This document shows positions 37,658-45,367 of a DNA stretch of 64,000 nucleotides, piece after piece. Below the pieces are notes generated by a model. It made no database searches, was not told where the DNA came from, and was given only the letters and a program-made list of their open reading frames with translations. The stretch is from CAYTRP01 sp964625145. Its GTDB lineage: Bacteria > Sumerlaeota > Sumerlaeia > SLMS01 > JAHLLQ01. Every line of letters starts with the position of its first letter. Position 1 is the first letter of the stretch. The position numbers were made by a program, and so were the translations under genes. The DNA lies in the NCBI GenBank assembly GCA_964625145.1, contig CAZVAQ010000001.1, positions 1 through 64,000 on the forward strand. Reading direction: 5' to 3'.

Positions 37658-39748
37658 GTGAAACAATATCGCACCGAAGATATCCGCAATGTAGCGTTTG
37701 TGGGGCACTCGGGGTCTGGCAAGACCACATTGGCAGAGACGCTCCTCCACATGAACGGCGTCATCGAGCGCCCGGGGACCGTCGAGGCAGGAAACACGCA
37801 GTCCGATTACGACCCGGAGGAGATCAAGCGGCAGTGCTCGATCAATGCCACGTTGCTCCCCTTCGAGGTCGATGGCATCAAGATCAACGTGCTGGATTGC
37901 CCGGGATTCCGGGATTTCGTGGGCGAGATCAAGAACGCGGTGCGTGCATCGGAGCTGGCCCTGGTCGTGGTGGACGCCACCAGTGGCGTGGAAGTGGGAA
38001 CGGAGTTCGCCTGCGATTTTGCGGACGAGTACCACATCCCCAAGGCTTTCTTCATCAACAAGATGGACAAGGAGCGGGCGAACTTCGACGTGGCGCTGGA
38101 GTCCATCGACACAGCATTTCCGAATGTCCACACCATCCCGGTGGTCCTGCCCATCGGATCTGAATCGAATTTCCGAGGGGTCATCGACCTGCTGCGCATG
38201 GTCGCGGTGATCAATGAGGGGAACGGCGTCAAGGAGACGCCCATACCAGCCGAGCTGATGGATGCGGCCAAGGAAGGCCGCCGCAAGTTGGTGGAGGCCG
38301 CCGCGGAGGGGAACGACGAGCTGACCGAGAAGTTTCTGATGGAGGAGGAACTGACGGACGAGGAGGTGATCCTCGGGCTGCGTCAGGACCTTGAAGCCGG
38401 GCGTTTCTGTCCGGTTCTATGTGGTTCAGCCACCAAGGAGATCGGCCTGGTCGTGCTGACCAACTTCCTGAAGGTCGAATGCCCTCCCCCGCACGAGCGC
38501 AAAGGCTTCCGTGGCTATGTGAAGGGCGCAGAGGGCGAGATCGAGCTGAAGCGCCTTTCGCGCGATGAACCGTTCAGCGCCTTTGTCTTCAAGACAGTCA
38601 ATGACGAGTTTGTCGGGCGGCTGTCGTTCTTCAAGGTCATCACCGGCGAGGCCAGGGGTGACGGCATGATCCTGAATGCGCGCACGGGCCAGACCTCGCG
38701 CGTGGGTCACGTGATCACCGAGCGCGGCAAGCAGCAAGTGCCGATCGATGCAATATCCACCGGCGACATTGGCGCGTTTGCGAAGTTGGAGAACACGCAC
38801 ACGGGCGACACGCTGCTGGATCCGCGCCACCCGGGAGTCGTGTACGAACCGACGCACATGCCGCCAACAACGGCGCACATCGCTATCGAGGCGAAGAATC
38901 GTTCCGATGAGGACCGCCTCGGGATGGCGATGCACAAGTTGCTGGAAACGGATTTGACGCTGAGTGTGGTGCGCGATCCCCTGCTCCACCAGACGGTGCT
39001 GTCCGGGATGGGTGACACGCATCTGGAGGTGGCGATTCACCGGCTGGAAGTCATGTCGAAGGTCCAGGTGAACACCGCGCCGCCGCGTGTGCAGTATCGC
39101 GAGACGATCAGCAAGGTTGGCGAGGGCCAGGGCAAATTCAAGAAGCAGACCGGCGGTCGCGGCCAATACGGCGATTGCTGGGTGCGCTTCAAGCCCCTCC
39201 CCCGCGGCGAGGGATTCCAGTTTGAGTGGAAGATCGTCGGCGGTGTGATTCCGACCAACTACCAGTCGTCGGTGGAGAAGGGCCTGCGTGCGGCGTTGGA
39301 TCGTGGCATCCTCGCGGGCTACCCGGTGATCGACATCAAGGCCGAATGCTACGACGGATCCTACCACGCGGTGGACTCTTCAGACGCGGCGTTCCAAGTG
39401 GCGGCTTCGCTGGCCTTCAAGAATGTGACGCCCAAGTGCGCCCCCCAATTGCTGGAGCCCATCAACCGGGTCACCATCACGGTGCCGGAGACCTACATGG
39501 GCGACATCATGGGCTACGTCAGCGGCAAGCGCGGTCGCATCGCGGGGAGCGAGTCGGAAGGGAACAAGGTCGTGATCACCGCCGATGTGCCGGCTGCGGA
39601 GATGTCCACTTTCAGCCGGGATCTGCGCTCGATGACTTCGGGGCGCTCGATCTTCGAGTCCACTTTTGACCACTACGAGCCGGTGCCGCCGGGCATCCTG
39701 GACAAGGTGATCGCCGAGGTGCGCATCGACCACCATGAGGCGGATTGA
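37658..39748 (+). CDS. Elongation factor G paralogue (EF-G-like translation GTPase)
   Basis: 696 residues, starting at GTG after GAGAGGAG. All EF-G domains are present, ending with the domain IV/V region (VGGVIPTNYQSSVEKG; PETYMGDIMGYVSGKRGRI). The G domain is of the paralogue type: G1 GHSGSGKTTL instead of GHIDAGKTTT, G3 DCPGF (80-84) instead of DTPGH, G4 NKMD. The His of DTPGH that activates water for GTP hydrolysis is Phe84 here. The gene is not beside ribosomal protein genes. EF-G-like paralogues are less well understood than canonical EF-G, and roles in recycling or stress are possible. Confidence 0.88.
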   Translation: MKQYRTEDIRNVAFVGHSGSGKTTLAETLLHMNGVIERPGTVEAGNTQSDYDPEEIKRQCSINATLLPFEVDGIKINVLDCPGFRDFVGEIKNAVRASELALVVVDATSGVEVGTEFACDFADEYHIPKAFFINKMDKERANFDVALESIDTAFPNVHTIPVVLPIGSESNFRGVIDLLRMVAVINEGNGVKETPIPAELMDAAKEGRRKLVEAAAEGNDELTEKFLMEEELTDEEVILGLRQDLEAGRFCPVLCGSATKEIGLVVLTNFLKVECPPPHERKGFRGYVKGAEGEIELKRLSRDEPFSAFVFKTVNDEFVGRLSFFKVITGEARGDGMILNARTGQTSRVGHVITERGKQQVPIDAISTGDIGAFAKLENTHTGDTLLDPRHPGVVYEPTHMPPTTAHIAIEAKNRSDEDRLGMAMHKLLETDLTLSVVRDPLLHQTVLSGMGDTHLEVAIHRLEVMSKVQVNTAPPRVQYRETISKVGEGQGKFKKQTGGRGQYGDCWVRFKPLPRGEGFQFEWKIVGGVIPTNYQSSVEKGLRAALDRGILAGYPVIDIKAECYDGSYHAVDSSDAAFQVAASLAFKNVTPKCAPQLLEPINRVTITVPETYMGDIMGYVSGKRGRIAGSESEGNKVVITADVPAAEMSTFSRDLRSMTSGRSIFESTFDHYEPVPPGILDKVIAEVRIDHHEAD

Positions 39749-39770
39749 CCCGGAGCACCAGCAGGACCCC

Positions 39771-39804
39771 GACAGCCCCGGCGACCACCGGGGCTGTCAC
39801 TTTT
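39771..39804 (+). terminator. Intrinsic terminator after the EF-G paralogue
   Basis: An 11-bp perfect stem GACAGCCCCGG/CCGGGGCTGTC (39771-39781, 39788-39798) with a 6-base loop is followed by ACTTTTAT. It starts 22 bases after the stop codon and is the best rho-independent terminator in the window. Confidence 0.85.
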
Positions 39805-39872
39805 ATGCGCCTTGAGCGCATGATTCCTGCTGCATCCGCATGGCATTGGGTGCACCCGAGTCAGCGACGACC

Positions 39873-40310
39873 ATGACATCCGACGGCAAGTCCTTCTACG
39901 AGCTGCTGCAAGTCTCGCGCGATGCGAGTCCGGTGGTGATCGACGCGTCTTTTCGGGCGCTCATGAAAATCCACCATCCCGACCGCGGCGGAGACCACAG
40001 CCGAACGAAGGATCTGCTGGAGGCCCGGCGCGTATTGCTGGACGCCAAACTGCGCCAGGACTATGACCGGATGTTGCGTGAGCTGGAATGGCGCCAACAC
40101 CAACCGCCCACTCCCCCACCTTCCGCGCAGCCAATCCCGCCCGCCCGAACGCGGCTCGGCGACCTGCGAGAGCCCGAAGCGGGCGCAGAAGCGCACGAAC
40201 AGTTCAAGCGTCAAGTCGGCCAGGCACTCGAGATTCTTGGACCGTTTGTGCTGGTGGTGATCCTGCTGGGTTTGGCGCTGTTGGCGCTGTCGGGTGTGCT
40301 GCTGGGATAA
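39873..40310 (+). CDS. Membrane-anchored J-domain protein
   Basis: 145 residues from the ATG at 39873. The N-terminal J domain (about 7-70) begins SFYELLQVSRDASPVVID and has the HPD tripeptide that stimulates Hsp70 (H35-P36-D37). A Pro-rich linker follows (QHQPPTPPPSAQPIPPA). The C-terminal 25 residues are one transmembrane helix (ILGPFVLVVILLGLALLALS). It has no Gly/Phe or zinc region, so it is a type III J-protein that would recruit DnaK to the membrane. No dnaK is nearby. Confidence 0.85.
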   Translation: MTSDGKSFYELLQVSRDASPVVIDASFRALMKIHHPDRGGDHSRTKDLLEARRVLLDAKLRQDYDRMLRELEWRQHQPPTPPPSAQPIPPARTRLGDLREPEAGAEAHEQFKRQVGQALEILGPFVLVVILLGLALLALSGVLLG

Positions 40311-40321
40311 GACGGTTCGGC

Positions 40322-40882
40322 TCAGATGGGGGCGAAGATTTCGGTCAACTTGACGACGAGACCTTCGGCGATGCCTTCGCAGTTCATTGCCACTCCGCTC
40401 GAAGCGATGAGCTTGCGTCCGTCGCGAAAGTAAACTTCCAGTTGCTCATTCTTGACGTCGACAATCCAGACCTGCTCGCTTCCCGCGTTTAGGTACTTCT
40501 TGCGTTTGAGAAGGACAGACAGCGCGGACTCAGACGGCGAGATTATCTCCACCGCCAGATCGGGAGCGAATTCAAGCCAAGTAGTCTCAAGCAACCCTTC
40601 CCTGCTGCGGAAGAGTGAAGCGTCCGGGCAAAGAATTGTGTCCGGATTCCTGGAGATCAGGAATCCATCGTTGTCGCCGCCATACCGGAATTCTCCTCCA
40701 CTGGTTCGGCAGAACTCGGCGAAGAGGAAGATGAACCGCAAGGCGATGCGATTGTGTTCGTAACGAGCCGGCGACACAGTAACGACTTCCCCATCAATGA
40801 GCTCTGTAAACTTCTCCCACCGCTCGTCCGCGGCGAATTGCTCCGCAGTGATTTGTTGGGGGGGCGACAGGATGACCGGCAT
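40322..40882 (-). CDS. Uma2/DUF820 family PD-(D/E)XK nuclease-like protein
   Basis: 186 residues from the ATG at 40882 (MPVILSPPQQITAEQF). The Uma2 fold is recognisable: ERWEKFTELIDGEVVTVSPA near the start, ILCPDASLF, and the PD-(D/E)XK-like EFAPDLAVEIISPSES, then LLKRKKYLNAGSEQVWIVD. The family is abundant in cyanobacteria and other bacteria, is predicted to be nucleases of unknown role, and often occurs as multiple copies. Confidence 0.85.
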   Translation of the reverse strand: MPVILSPPQQITAEQFAADERWEKFTELIDGEVVTVSPARYEHNRIALRFIFLFAEFCRTSGGEFRYGGDNDGFLISRNPDTILCPDASLFRSREGLLETTWLEFAPDLAVEIISPSESALSVLLKRKKYLNAGSEQVWIVDVKNEQLEVYFRDGRKLIASSGVAMNCEGIAEGLVVKLTEIFAPI

Positions 40883-40930
40883 GGCTGTGCACTCTTGAGG
40901 ATTCCACGGAAGGCTACAGGAACGACACGA

Positions 40931-40955
40931 CCCCGTCAAACCAACTTTGGCGGGG
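40931..40955 (-). terminator. Hairpin terminator after nrdR
   Basis: CCCCGTCAAA (40931-40940) pairs with TTTGGCGGGG (40946-40955) over 10 bp with one G-U wobble and a 5-base loop. It lies 35 bases after the nrdR stop on the minus strand, between nrdR and the Uma2-like gene. Confidence 0.65.
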
Positions 40956-40990
40956 CCGGATGAGGTTTTGAATAGTATTGGGGGGGGGCT

Positions 40991-41452
40991 TCAGGCCTGG
41001 TCGGTCTTCAGCAGGCTGCGGATTTCGGCGTTGAAATCCTGCAGGTCGTGGAACTGTTTGTAGACCGACGCGAAGCGCAGGTAGGCGACGTGGTCGACCT
41101 CCTTGAGCTCCTTGAGCACCAGACGGCCGATCTCCTCGGAGCTGACCTCGCGGTCAGCCTCGGTCATGAGCGTGCGCTCGATGTTGCGAACCATCTTGTC
41201 AATGGTTTGCGGAGAGACGGGGCGCTTCTCGCAGGCCTTCTGCAGGCCGGACTCCAGCTTCTGCAGGCTGAACGGTTCGCGGGCGCCGTTGCGCTTGGTC
41301 ACGACGAGTTCGAACTGCTCGACGTATTCAAAGGTCGTGAAGCGGCGATGGCACGATTGGCATTCCCGACGCCGGCGCACGGAATCGCCCGTCGCGGCGA
41401 CCCGCGAGTTGATGACGCGTGTGTCATCGGCGCCGCAGAATGGACAGTTCAT
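40991..41452 (-). CDS. nrdR: Transcriptional repressor NrdR
   Basis: 153 residues, the standard length. The zinc ribbon is C3-x2-C6 and C31-x2-C34 (MNCPFC; ECQSCHRRFTTFEYVE). An ATP-cone domain follows (VTKRNGAREPFSLQKLESGL onward). NrdR senses ATP/dATP and represses ribonucleotide reductase genes. The gene lies 69 bases after trxA; thioredoxin reduces ribonucleotide reductase, so the pairing makes functional sense. An 8-base G run (40980-40987) follows the gene. Confidence 0.96.
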   Translation of the reverse strand: MNCPFCGADDTRVINSRVAATGDSVRRRRECQSCHRRFTTFEYVEQFELVVTKRNGAREPFSLQKLESGLQKACEKRPVSPQTIDKMVRNIERTLMTEADREVSSEEIGRLVLKELKEVDHVAYLRFASVYKQFHDLQDFNAEIRSLLKTDQA

Positions 41453-41521
41453 CGGGAACGCGCTCGCAGAATCGGCGCCGCGGACCCGGCCAATCCGAGC
41501 CCGCGACGCACAAGGGGGAAG

Positions 41522-41851
41522 TTACTTGACGTGTTTGTTGATCATTGCCTGGAGCTGAGACTTGGGCACGGCGCCAAGCACGCGATCCTGCTCCTGACCG
41601 TTCTTGAACAGGATGAGCGTGGGGATGCTGGAGACGCCCCACTCGGCGGCGAGATCCGCGGCCTGGTCGATGTCCAGCTTGGCGATTTTCAGCTTTCCGG
41701 CGTTGTCCTTGGCCAGTTCCTCGACAATGGGGGCCAGCCGCAGGCACGGCCCGCACCACGTCGCCCAGAAGTCCACGAGCACCGGGGTTTCGGATTGGAG
41801 GACTTCCGCTGCGAAGGATTGATCACTGAGTTCGAGAACGCCTTGGGCCAT
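41522..41851 (-). CDS. trxA: Thioredoxin
   Basis: 109 residues with the CGPC redox site (C33-G-P-C36, in VDFWATWCGPCLRLAP), the conserved cis-Pro in SSIPTLILFKNG, and the standard length. It is a general protein disulfide reductase and electron donor to ribonucleotide reductase and other enzymes. It is placed between hisA and nrdR on the same strand. Confidence 0.96.
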   Translation of the reverse strand: MAQGVLELSDQSFAAEVLQSETPVLVDFWATWCGPCLRLAPIVEELAKDNAGKLKIAKLDIDQAADLAAEWGVSSIPTLILFKNGQEQDRVLGAVPKSQLQAMINKHVK

Positions 41852-41935
41852 GATGGGTTCCCTTTCTGTTGGAATTGGGGCGGTTCAGCTGGAATGACGG
41901 CTCAACGAGAAGCTACAACAGATCCCGCGGCGAAT

Positions 41936-42655
41936 TCAAGTCATCCGCGCCTTCAATGATTGCACGGCTGATGCCAAGTCGAGCCGGCCCTCGTAAATCG
42001 CGCGCCCGGTGATCGCGCCGACGAGCGAGGGTATGCCCGCGTCGAGCAGCGCGTGGAGGTCCTCCACGCGCGAAACTCCGCCGCTGGCAACGAGTTCCAT
42101 CCCCGGCACGGCGTCGGCCATGGCGCGCATGGCGGGGATATTGGGCCCTGTCAGCAAGCCATCGGTGGCGATGTCGGTGTAAATAATTCGCCGGGCGCCG
42201 AGGTCGAAGAGCGCCTTTGCGAGGTCGGTGGCCGTCGTTTGTGCCGTTTCGACCCACCCCTTGATGGCGACATAGCCATCCTTGGCGTCCACGCCCATGA
42301 TGACCCGGCCGGGAAAGTGCTTGAGTAAATCAGAGACAAGTGCATGATCCTCAATGGCCTTGGTGCCGAGAATGACATCATGGACCCCGGCCCCGAAGGC
42401 GGTCTCCGCCGCGGCGCGGGAGCGAATCCCTCCGCCCAGTTCGACGCGCATGGATGTCGCGCGGGCGATCTCCCCCACCAGATCCAGATTCCCGAACTCT
42501 CCGCTGAACGCGCCATCCAGATCGACGACATGCAATCGCGTGGCTCCAGCCTCCTCGAAGGCCCGTGCAAACGCGACCGGGTCGTCGGAGTACACGGTGC
42601 ATTGGTCGCGCTTGCCACGCGACAAGCGCACGACGCGCCGCTCCAGCAAATCAAT
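41936..42655 (-). CDS. hisA: Phosphoribosylformimino-AICAR ribotide isomerase, 5' end lost in assembly gap
   Basis: 239 residues are visible; histidine biosynthesis TIM barrel that isomerises ProFAR to PRFAR. The visible part begins IDLLERRVVRLSRGKRDQ. A normal HisA starts MxIIPAIDLxxGxxVRL, so only about six to eight N-terminal residues are missing in the N run. Phosphate-binding and catalytic strands are intact: VVDLDGAFSGE (general acid/base Asp), VELGGGIRS, IYTDIATDGLLTGPN and ELVASGGVS. No other his genes are in the window. Confidence 0.93.
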   Translation of the reverse strand: MDLLERRVVRLSRGKRDQCTVYSDDPVAFARAFEEAGATRLHVVDLDGAFSGEFGNLDLVGEIARATSMRVELGGGIRSRAAAETAFGAGVHDVILGTKAIEDHALVSDLLKHFPGRVIMGVDAKDGYVAIKGWVETAQTTATDLAKALFDLGARRIIYTDIATDGLLTGPNIPAMRAMADAVPGMELVASGGVSRVEDLHALLDAGIPSLVGAITGRAIYEGRLDLASAVQSLKARMT

Positions 42656-42755
42656 NNNNNNNNNNNNNNNNNNNNNNNNNNNNNNNNNNNNNNNNNNNNN
42701 NNNNNNNNNNNNNNNNNNNNNNNNNNNNNNNNNNNNNNNNNNNNNNNNNNNNNNN
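42656..42755. other. Assembly gap (100 N)
   Basis: A run of exactly 100 undetermined bases, the usual placeholder for a scaffold join. It falls between the last codons of fabI and the first codons of hisA, both on the minus strand. Confidence 0.99.
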
Positions 42756-43525
42756 CCCATGATGTTGTAGCCACCATCGACATAGGTGATTTCACCGGTG
42801 ATGCCGGAGGCCATGGGGCTGAGGAGGAAGACCGCCGCGTTGGCGACTTCATCGAGGGTGACGTTGCGTTGCAGCGGCGCGCGCTGCGCCACAACGTCCA
42901 GCATGCCGGTGAATCCGGCGATGCCGCGCGCGGCCAGGGTCTTGATCGGACCGGCGCTGACGGCGTTGACGCGGACGTTCTCCTTGCCCAAATCCCACGC
43001 CAGATAACGCACGGACGATTCGAGCGCCGCCTTGCACAGGCCCATCACGTTATAGTTTGGAACGACCTTGTCCCCGCCGAGATACGTCAGCGTCAGCACC
43101 GATCCCCCACCGGCATTGCGGAAATACGGCAGCGCGGCGCGGGTCAGGCTGATGAGGGTGTACGAGCTGATCTCCTGCGCCAGCTTGTAGCCTTCGGCAC
43201 TGGTGTCCACGATGCCGCCTTCGAGGTCTTCCTTTTGGGCAAAGGCCACGGAGTGGACCAACATGTCCAGCTTGCCGCCGAAAACCTCGCCGACGCTGCG
43301 AAACGCGGCGTCGATCTGCTCCTGGTTCGTGGCGTCCATGGGGAAACAGGGCAGGGGCGGGTTCTGCTCCTCTGCCAGCGCCCGCACGCGCGGCTCGATG
43401 CGCTCGCCCTGATAGGTCAGCGCCACCCGGGCGCCTTCCCGGATCAGCGCCTGGGCGATCCCCCAGGCGATGGAGTTCTTGTTGGCGACGCCAACGACGA
43501 GAGCGGTTTTCCCTTGGCAGAGCAT
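42756..43525 (-). CDS. fabI: Enoyl-[acyl-carrier-protein] reductase (NADH), 3' end lost in assembly gap
   Basis: 256 complete codons of a short-chain dehydrogenase of the FabI type, the last step of each fatty-acid elongation cycle. The N-terminus is KTALVVGVANKNSIAWGIAQ (modified Rossmann loop of FabI). The catalytic pair Tyr156-x6-Lys163 is in NYNVMGLCKAAL, and VSAGPIKTLAARGI follows. The visible C-terminus ITYVDGGYNIMG is within a few residues of the normal end, so only the last codons and the stop are missing. The start ATG at 43525 gives the expected N-terminus. Several hundred further bases are open upstream but have no family similarity. Confidence 0.93.
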
Positions 43526-43642
43526 GGCGTTCGGGGTCCGTGGATGGGATCGGTCCTGCGCACTTCCCGGACAGCATGGTGGCGGGACTGGCGGGGGCAA
43601 GGATGGAACGCGGGGGGGCCATGCCGCGACGGGCGCGGGAAT

Positions 43643-43671
43643 GTGGGGCAGGCTTCCAGCCTGCCAAGTCC
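43643..43671 (-). repeat. Dispersed palindromic repeat, copy 2 (inverted)
   Basis: The minus strand reads GGACTTGGCAGGCT then GGAAGCCTGCCCCAC. The stem GGCAGGCT/AGCCTGCC is perfect over 8 bp with a 3-base loop (43647-43654, 43658-43665). Matches the copy at 11523-11552. Confidence 0.7.
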
Positions 43672-43739
43672 TACCTTCTCGCTCGACAGGCACCACCGAT
43701 CCGTGGCTGGTGGAGAGCATGAGAGAAGGCGAGACATAC

Positions 43740-43925
43740 GGAAGTTGGGTGTGGGCGACGGACCAAGACGGCCGCGTGCCCAGGAGCGCGGCGCAGTCCT
43801 CGGTCGGGCTCAAGTACTTCTACGCCTCGCGCCCTTGGTCGCCCGTGGCCGAAGCGTATCACAACCGCGCGCGGTGGTACTCGCCCGAAGCCGGGCGATT
43901 TCTGACGCGCGACCCGATCCGTCGA
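43740..43925 (+). pseudogene. RHS-repeat protein remnant
   Basis: A stretch in one frame encodes SSVGLKYFYASRPW and then AYHNRARWYSPEAGRFLTRD, ending PI. This is the signature of the RHS-associated core, which normally ends RxYDPxxGRFLSRDPI. Nothing resembling the thousand or more residues of an RHS protein precedes it, and the frame closes shortly after without a toxin domain. It is a relic of an RHS gene, left by deletion or carried in with the small accessory patch. The rest of the 43526-43969 spacer holds only the palindromic repeat. Confidence 0.75.
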
Positions 43926-43969
43926 GTGAATCCCGCTTCTCGTGTGAACTCATCCATGGGGGATGATGC

Positions 43970-44416
43970 ATGCGCCTTTACTTGGATTCCTGCTGCTTGA
44001 ATCGTCCGTTCGATGACATCGCCCAGCGAGCCGTGAGGGAAGAAGTAAACGCCATCGAGTGCATCATGGCCCGGATCCGGTCAGGAATCGACCTGTTGAT
44101 CGGCAGCGATGCTCTGGCCCATGAAATCGGGAGGAATCCTGACGAATTGCGACGCGATGCCGCTCTGGAGTTTCTTGCTGAGGCGCTGGAGTGGGTGCCA
44201 CTGGGAGAGCCCGTCTTGGCCCGTGCATTGGACTTGCGGGGACAAGGTTTTGGCGAATGGGATGCCCTTCACCTGGCAAGTGCCATGATCGCCCGTGCTG
44301 ATGTGATGTTGACCGTTGATTACAGGCTTTACAGGAAAGCCCGGCGTCTGCTACCTCCCAACCCGGCGGTGGTCGAATTGCCGACAGTTTGGCTTGAACA
44401 GTTTGAGAAGGAGTAG
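43970..44416 (+). CDS. PIN-domain protein, probable toxin of a toxin-antitoxin pair
   Basis: 148 residues. PIN ribonuclease features: MRLYLDSCCLNRPFDD (first acidic residue D6), ALAHEIGRNPDELRRD, FGEWDALHLASAMIARADVM (third acidic residue) and MLTVDYRLYRKARR (fourth). Such proteins cleave RNA when released from their antitoxin. The small gene 6 bases downstream is the likely antitoxin, so the order is toxin first, opposite to typical vapBC. It lies immediately after the RHS relic in an accessory patch. Confidence 0.82.
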   Translation: MRLYLDSCCLNRPFDDIAQRAVREEVNAIECIMARIRSGIDLLIGSDALAHEIGRNPDELRRDAALEFLAEALEWVPLGEPVLARALDLRGQGFGEWDALHLASAMIARADVMLTVDYRLYRKARRLLPPNPAVVELPTVWLEQFEKE

Positions 44417-44422
44417 CCCCAA

Positions 44423-44689
44423 ATGAATGTCCACGAAATGACAGGGACGGAACTGCGCACGGCTGCATTTGCCGCCATCCGGCGCGAACTGGGGCCTGAT
44501 GGTCTGGTGCGTTTCATCGCGCAGAATTTCTCCCAACCGGGCAGGGACTACACTGCGGAGCGCCAAGACCGCCCACAGCCCACGCTCGAAGAGATTGTTG
44601 CCGATGTTGAACGGATGAAGGCCGAACGTGGTGGAAGTCTTGCGCCGCCAGGAGCGAAGATTGTTGGTGAGGATCAGGGGAAGATGTAG
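44423..44689 (+). CDS. Probable antitoxin partner of the PIN protein
   Basis: 88 residues, beginning MNVHEMTGTELRTAAFAAI. It contains LGPDGLVRFIAQNF and GRDYTAERQ, a pattern I associate with small proteins encoded beside PIN toxins. The C-terminal part is charged (LEEIVADVERMKAERGG). GGAG lies 10 bases before the ATG within the toxin's last codons, so the pair is cotranslated. No DNA-binding motif is obvious. Confidence 0.65.
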   Translation: MNVHEMTGTELRTAAFAAIRRELGPDGLVRFIAQNFSQPGRDYTAERQDRPQPTLEEIVADVERMKAERGGSLAPPGAKIVGEDQGKM

Positions 44690-44831
44690 GATGGATGGGA
44701 CGGGATGCAAATCATGACTACGACTATTACATGACGCTTCGCCTTCAAAGGATCGACTTACCCACCTAACCGCCCGGCAGTCGCCACCTACTCCTGATCC
44801 GTCTTCAGAAGGGGCATCACCGAATCCATTC

Positions 44832-45344
44832 ATGTCTACTCCGCCCGATCCGTACTGGCCTCTCCTTCCTCCTCCCTTTACTTCGGAGGATGAAATTTGT
44901 CGGTGCGATGCGGCCACGCCCGTGCTATTGCAGCCGCACTTGTCACCCAATCCGCTCGCGTGCGCACGGTGCAATTTGGAGGTGCCACCCGAGAGGGTCG
45001 GATTCGACGAGGCTCTCGCGAAGGAGATCGCGTCGTGGCAGCAGTTTCATGACTGCTTCTATCTTCTCTGGCTCGACTCGGGCGAGTTTGAGGAGTGGGC
45101 AGCAAAGCTCCTGCGCGATCCGGCCAGCGCGGTCATTTCACGCGGAATGGAGTTGGCAAGGGAAATAAGTCAGTCTTGCGCCTGTTATCTGAGCTGGTTT
45201 CAGGATCAGTCCGCAGATGACTTGGCGCCCCCAATCCGATGTCCCGAGTGCAACGGCACTCTGGAGGTCCGATTCAGCGGCGAGCGTCCGCAGGGCGGTT
45301 CCTTGTTGGTATGCGAGGGGTGCTCTGTCGCATTGTTGGCTTGA
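44832..45344 (+). CDS. Hypothetical zinc-ribbon protein
   Basis: 170 residues, unrecognised. The N-terminal CRCDAATPVLLQ region is followed by CARC (about 44-47). A helical middle (FDEALAKEIASWQQFHDCFY) leads to a C-terminal zinc ribbon with CPEC (about 138-141) and CEGC (about 160-163). Four CxxC-like pairs suggest one or two structural zinc sites. It stands alone between the antitoxin gene and the convergent argJ, with a 142-base spacer upstream showing nothing notable. Confidence 0.6.
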   Translation: MSTPPDPYWPLLPPPFTSEDEICRCDAATPVLLQPHLSPNPLACARCNLEVPPERVGFDEALAKEIASWQQFHDCFYLLWLDSGEFEEWAAKLLRDPASAVISRGMELAREISQSCACYLSWFQDQSADDLAPPIRCPECNGTLEVRFSGERPQGGSLLVCEGCSVALLA

Positions 45345-45367
45345 AACAAAATGACCCAACCAACCAC

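Noticed and set aside
41936..43813. Continuous 625-codon frame joining fabI and hisA through the N run
   Set aside because: The Ns are a placeholder of arbitrary length; fabI and hisA are normal separate enzymes, so this is not a fusion.
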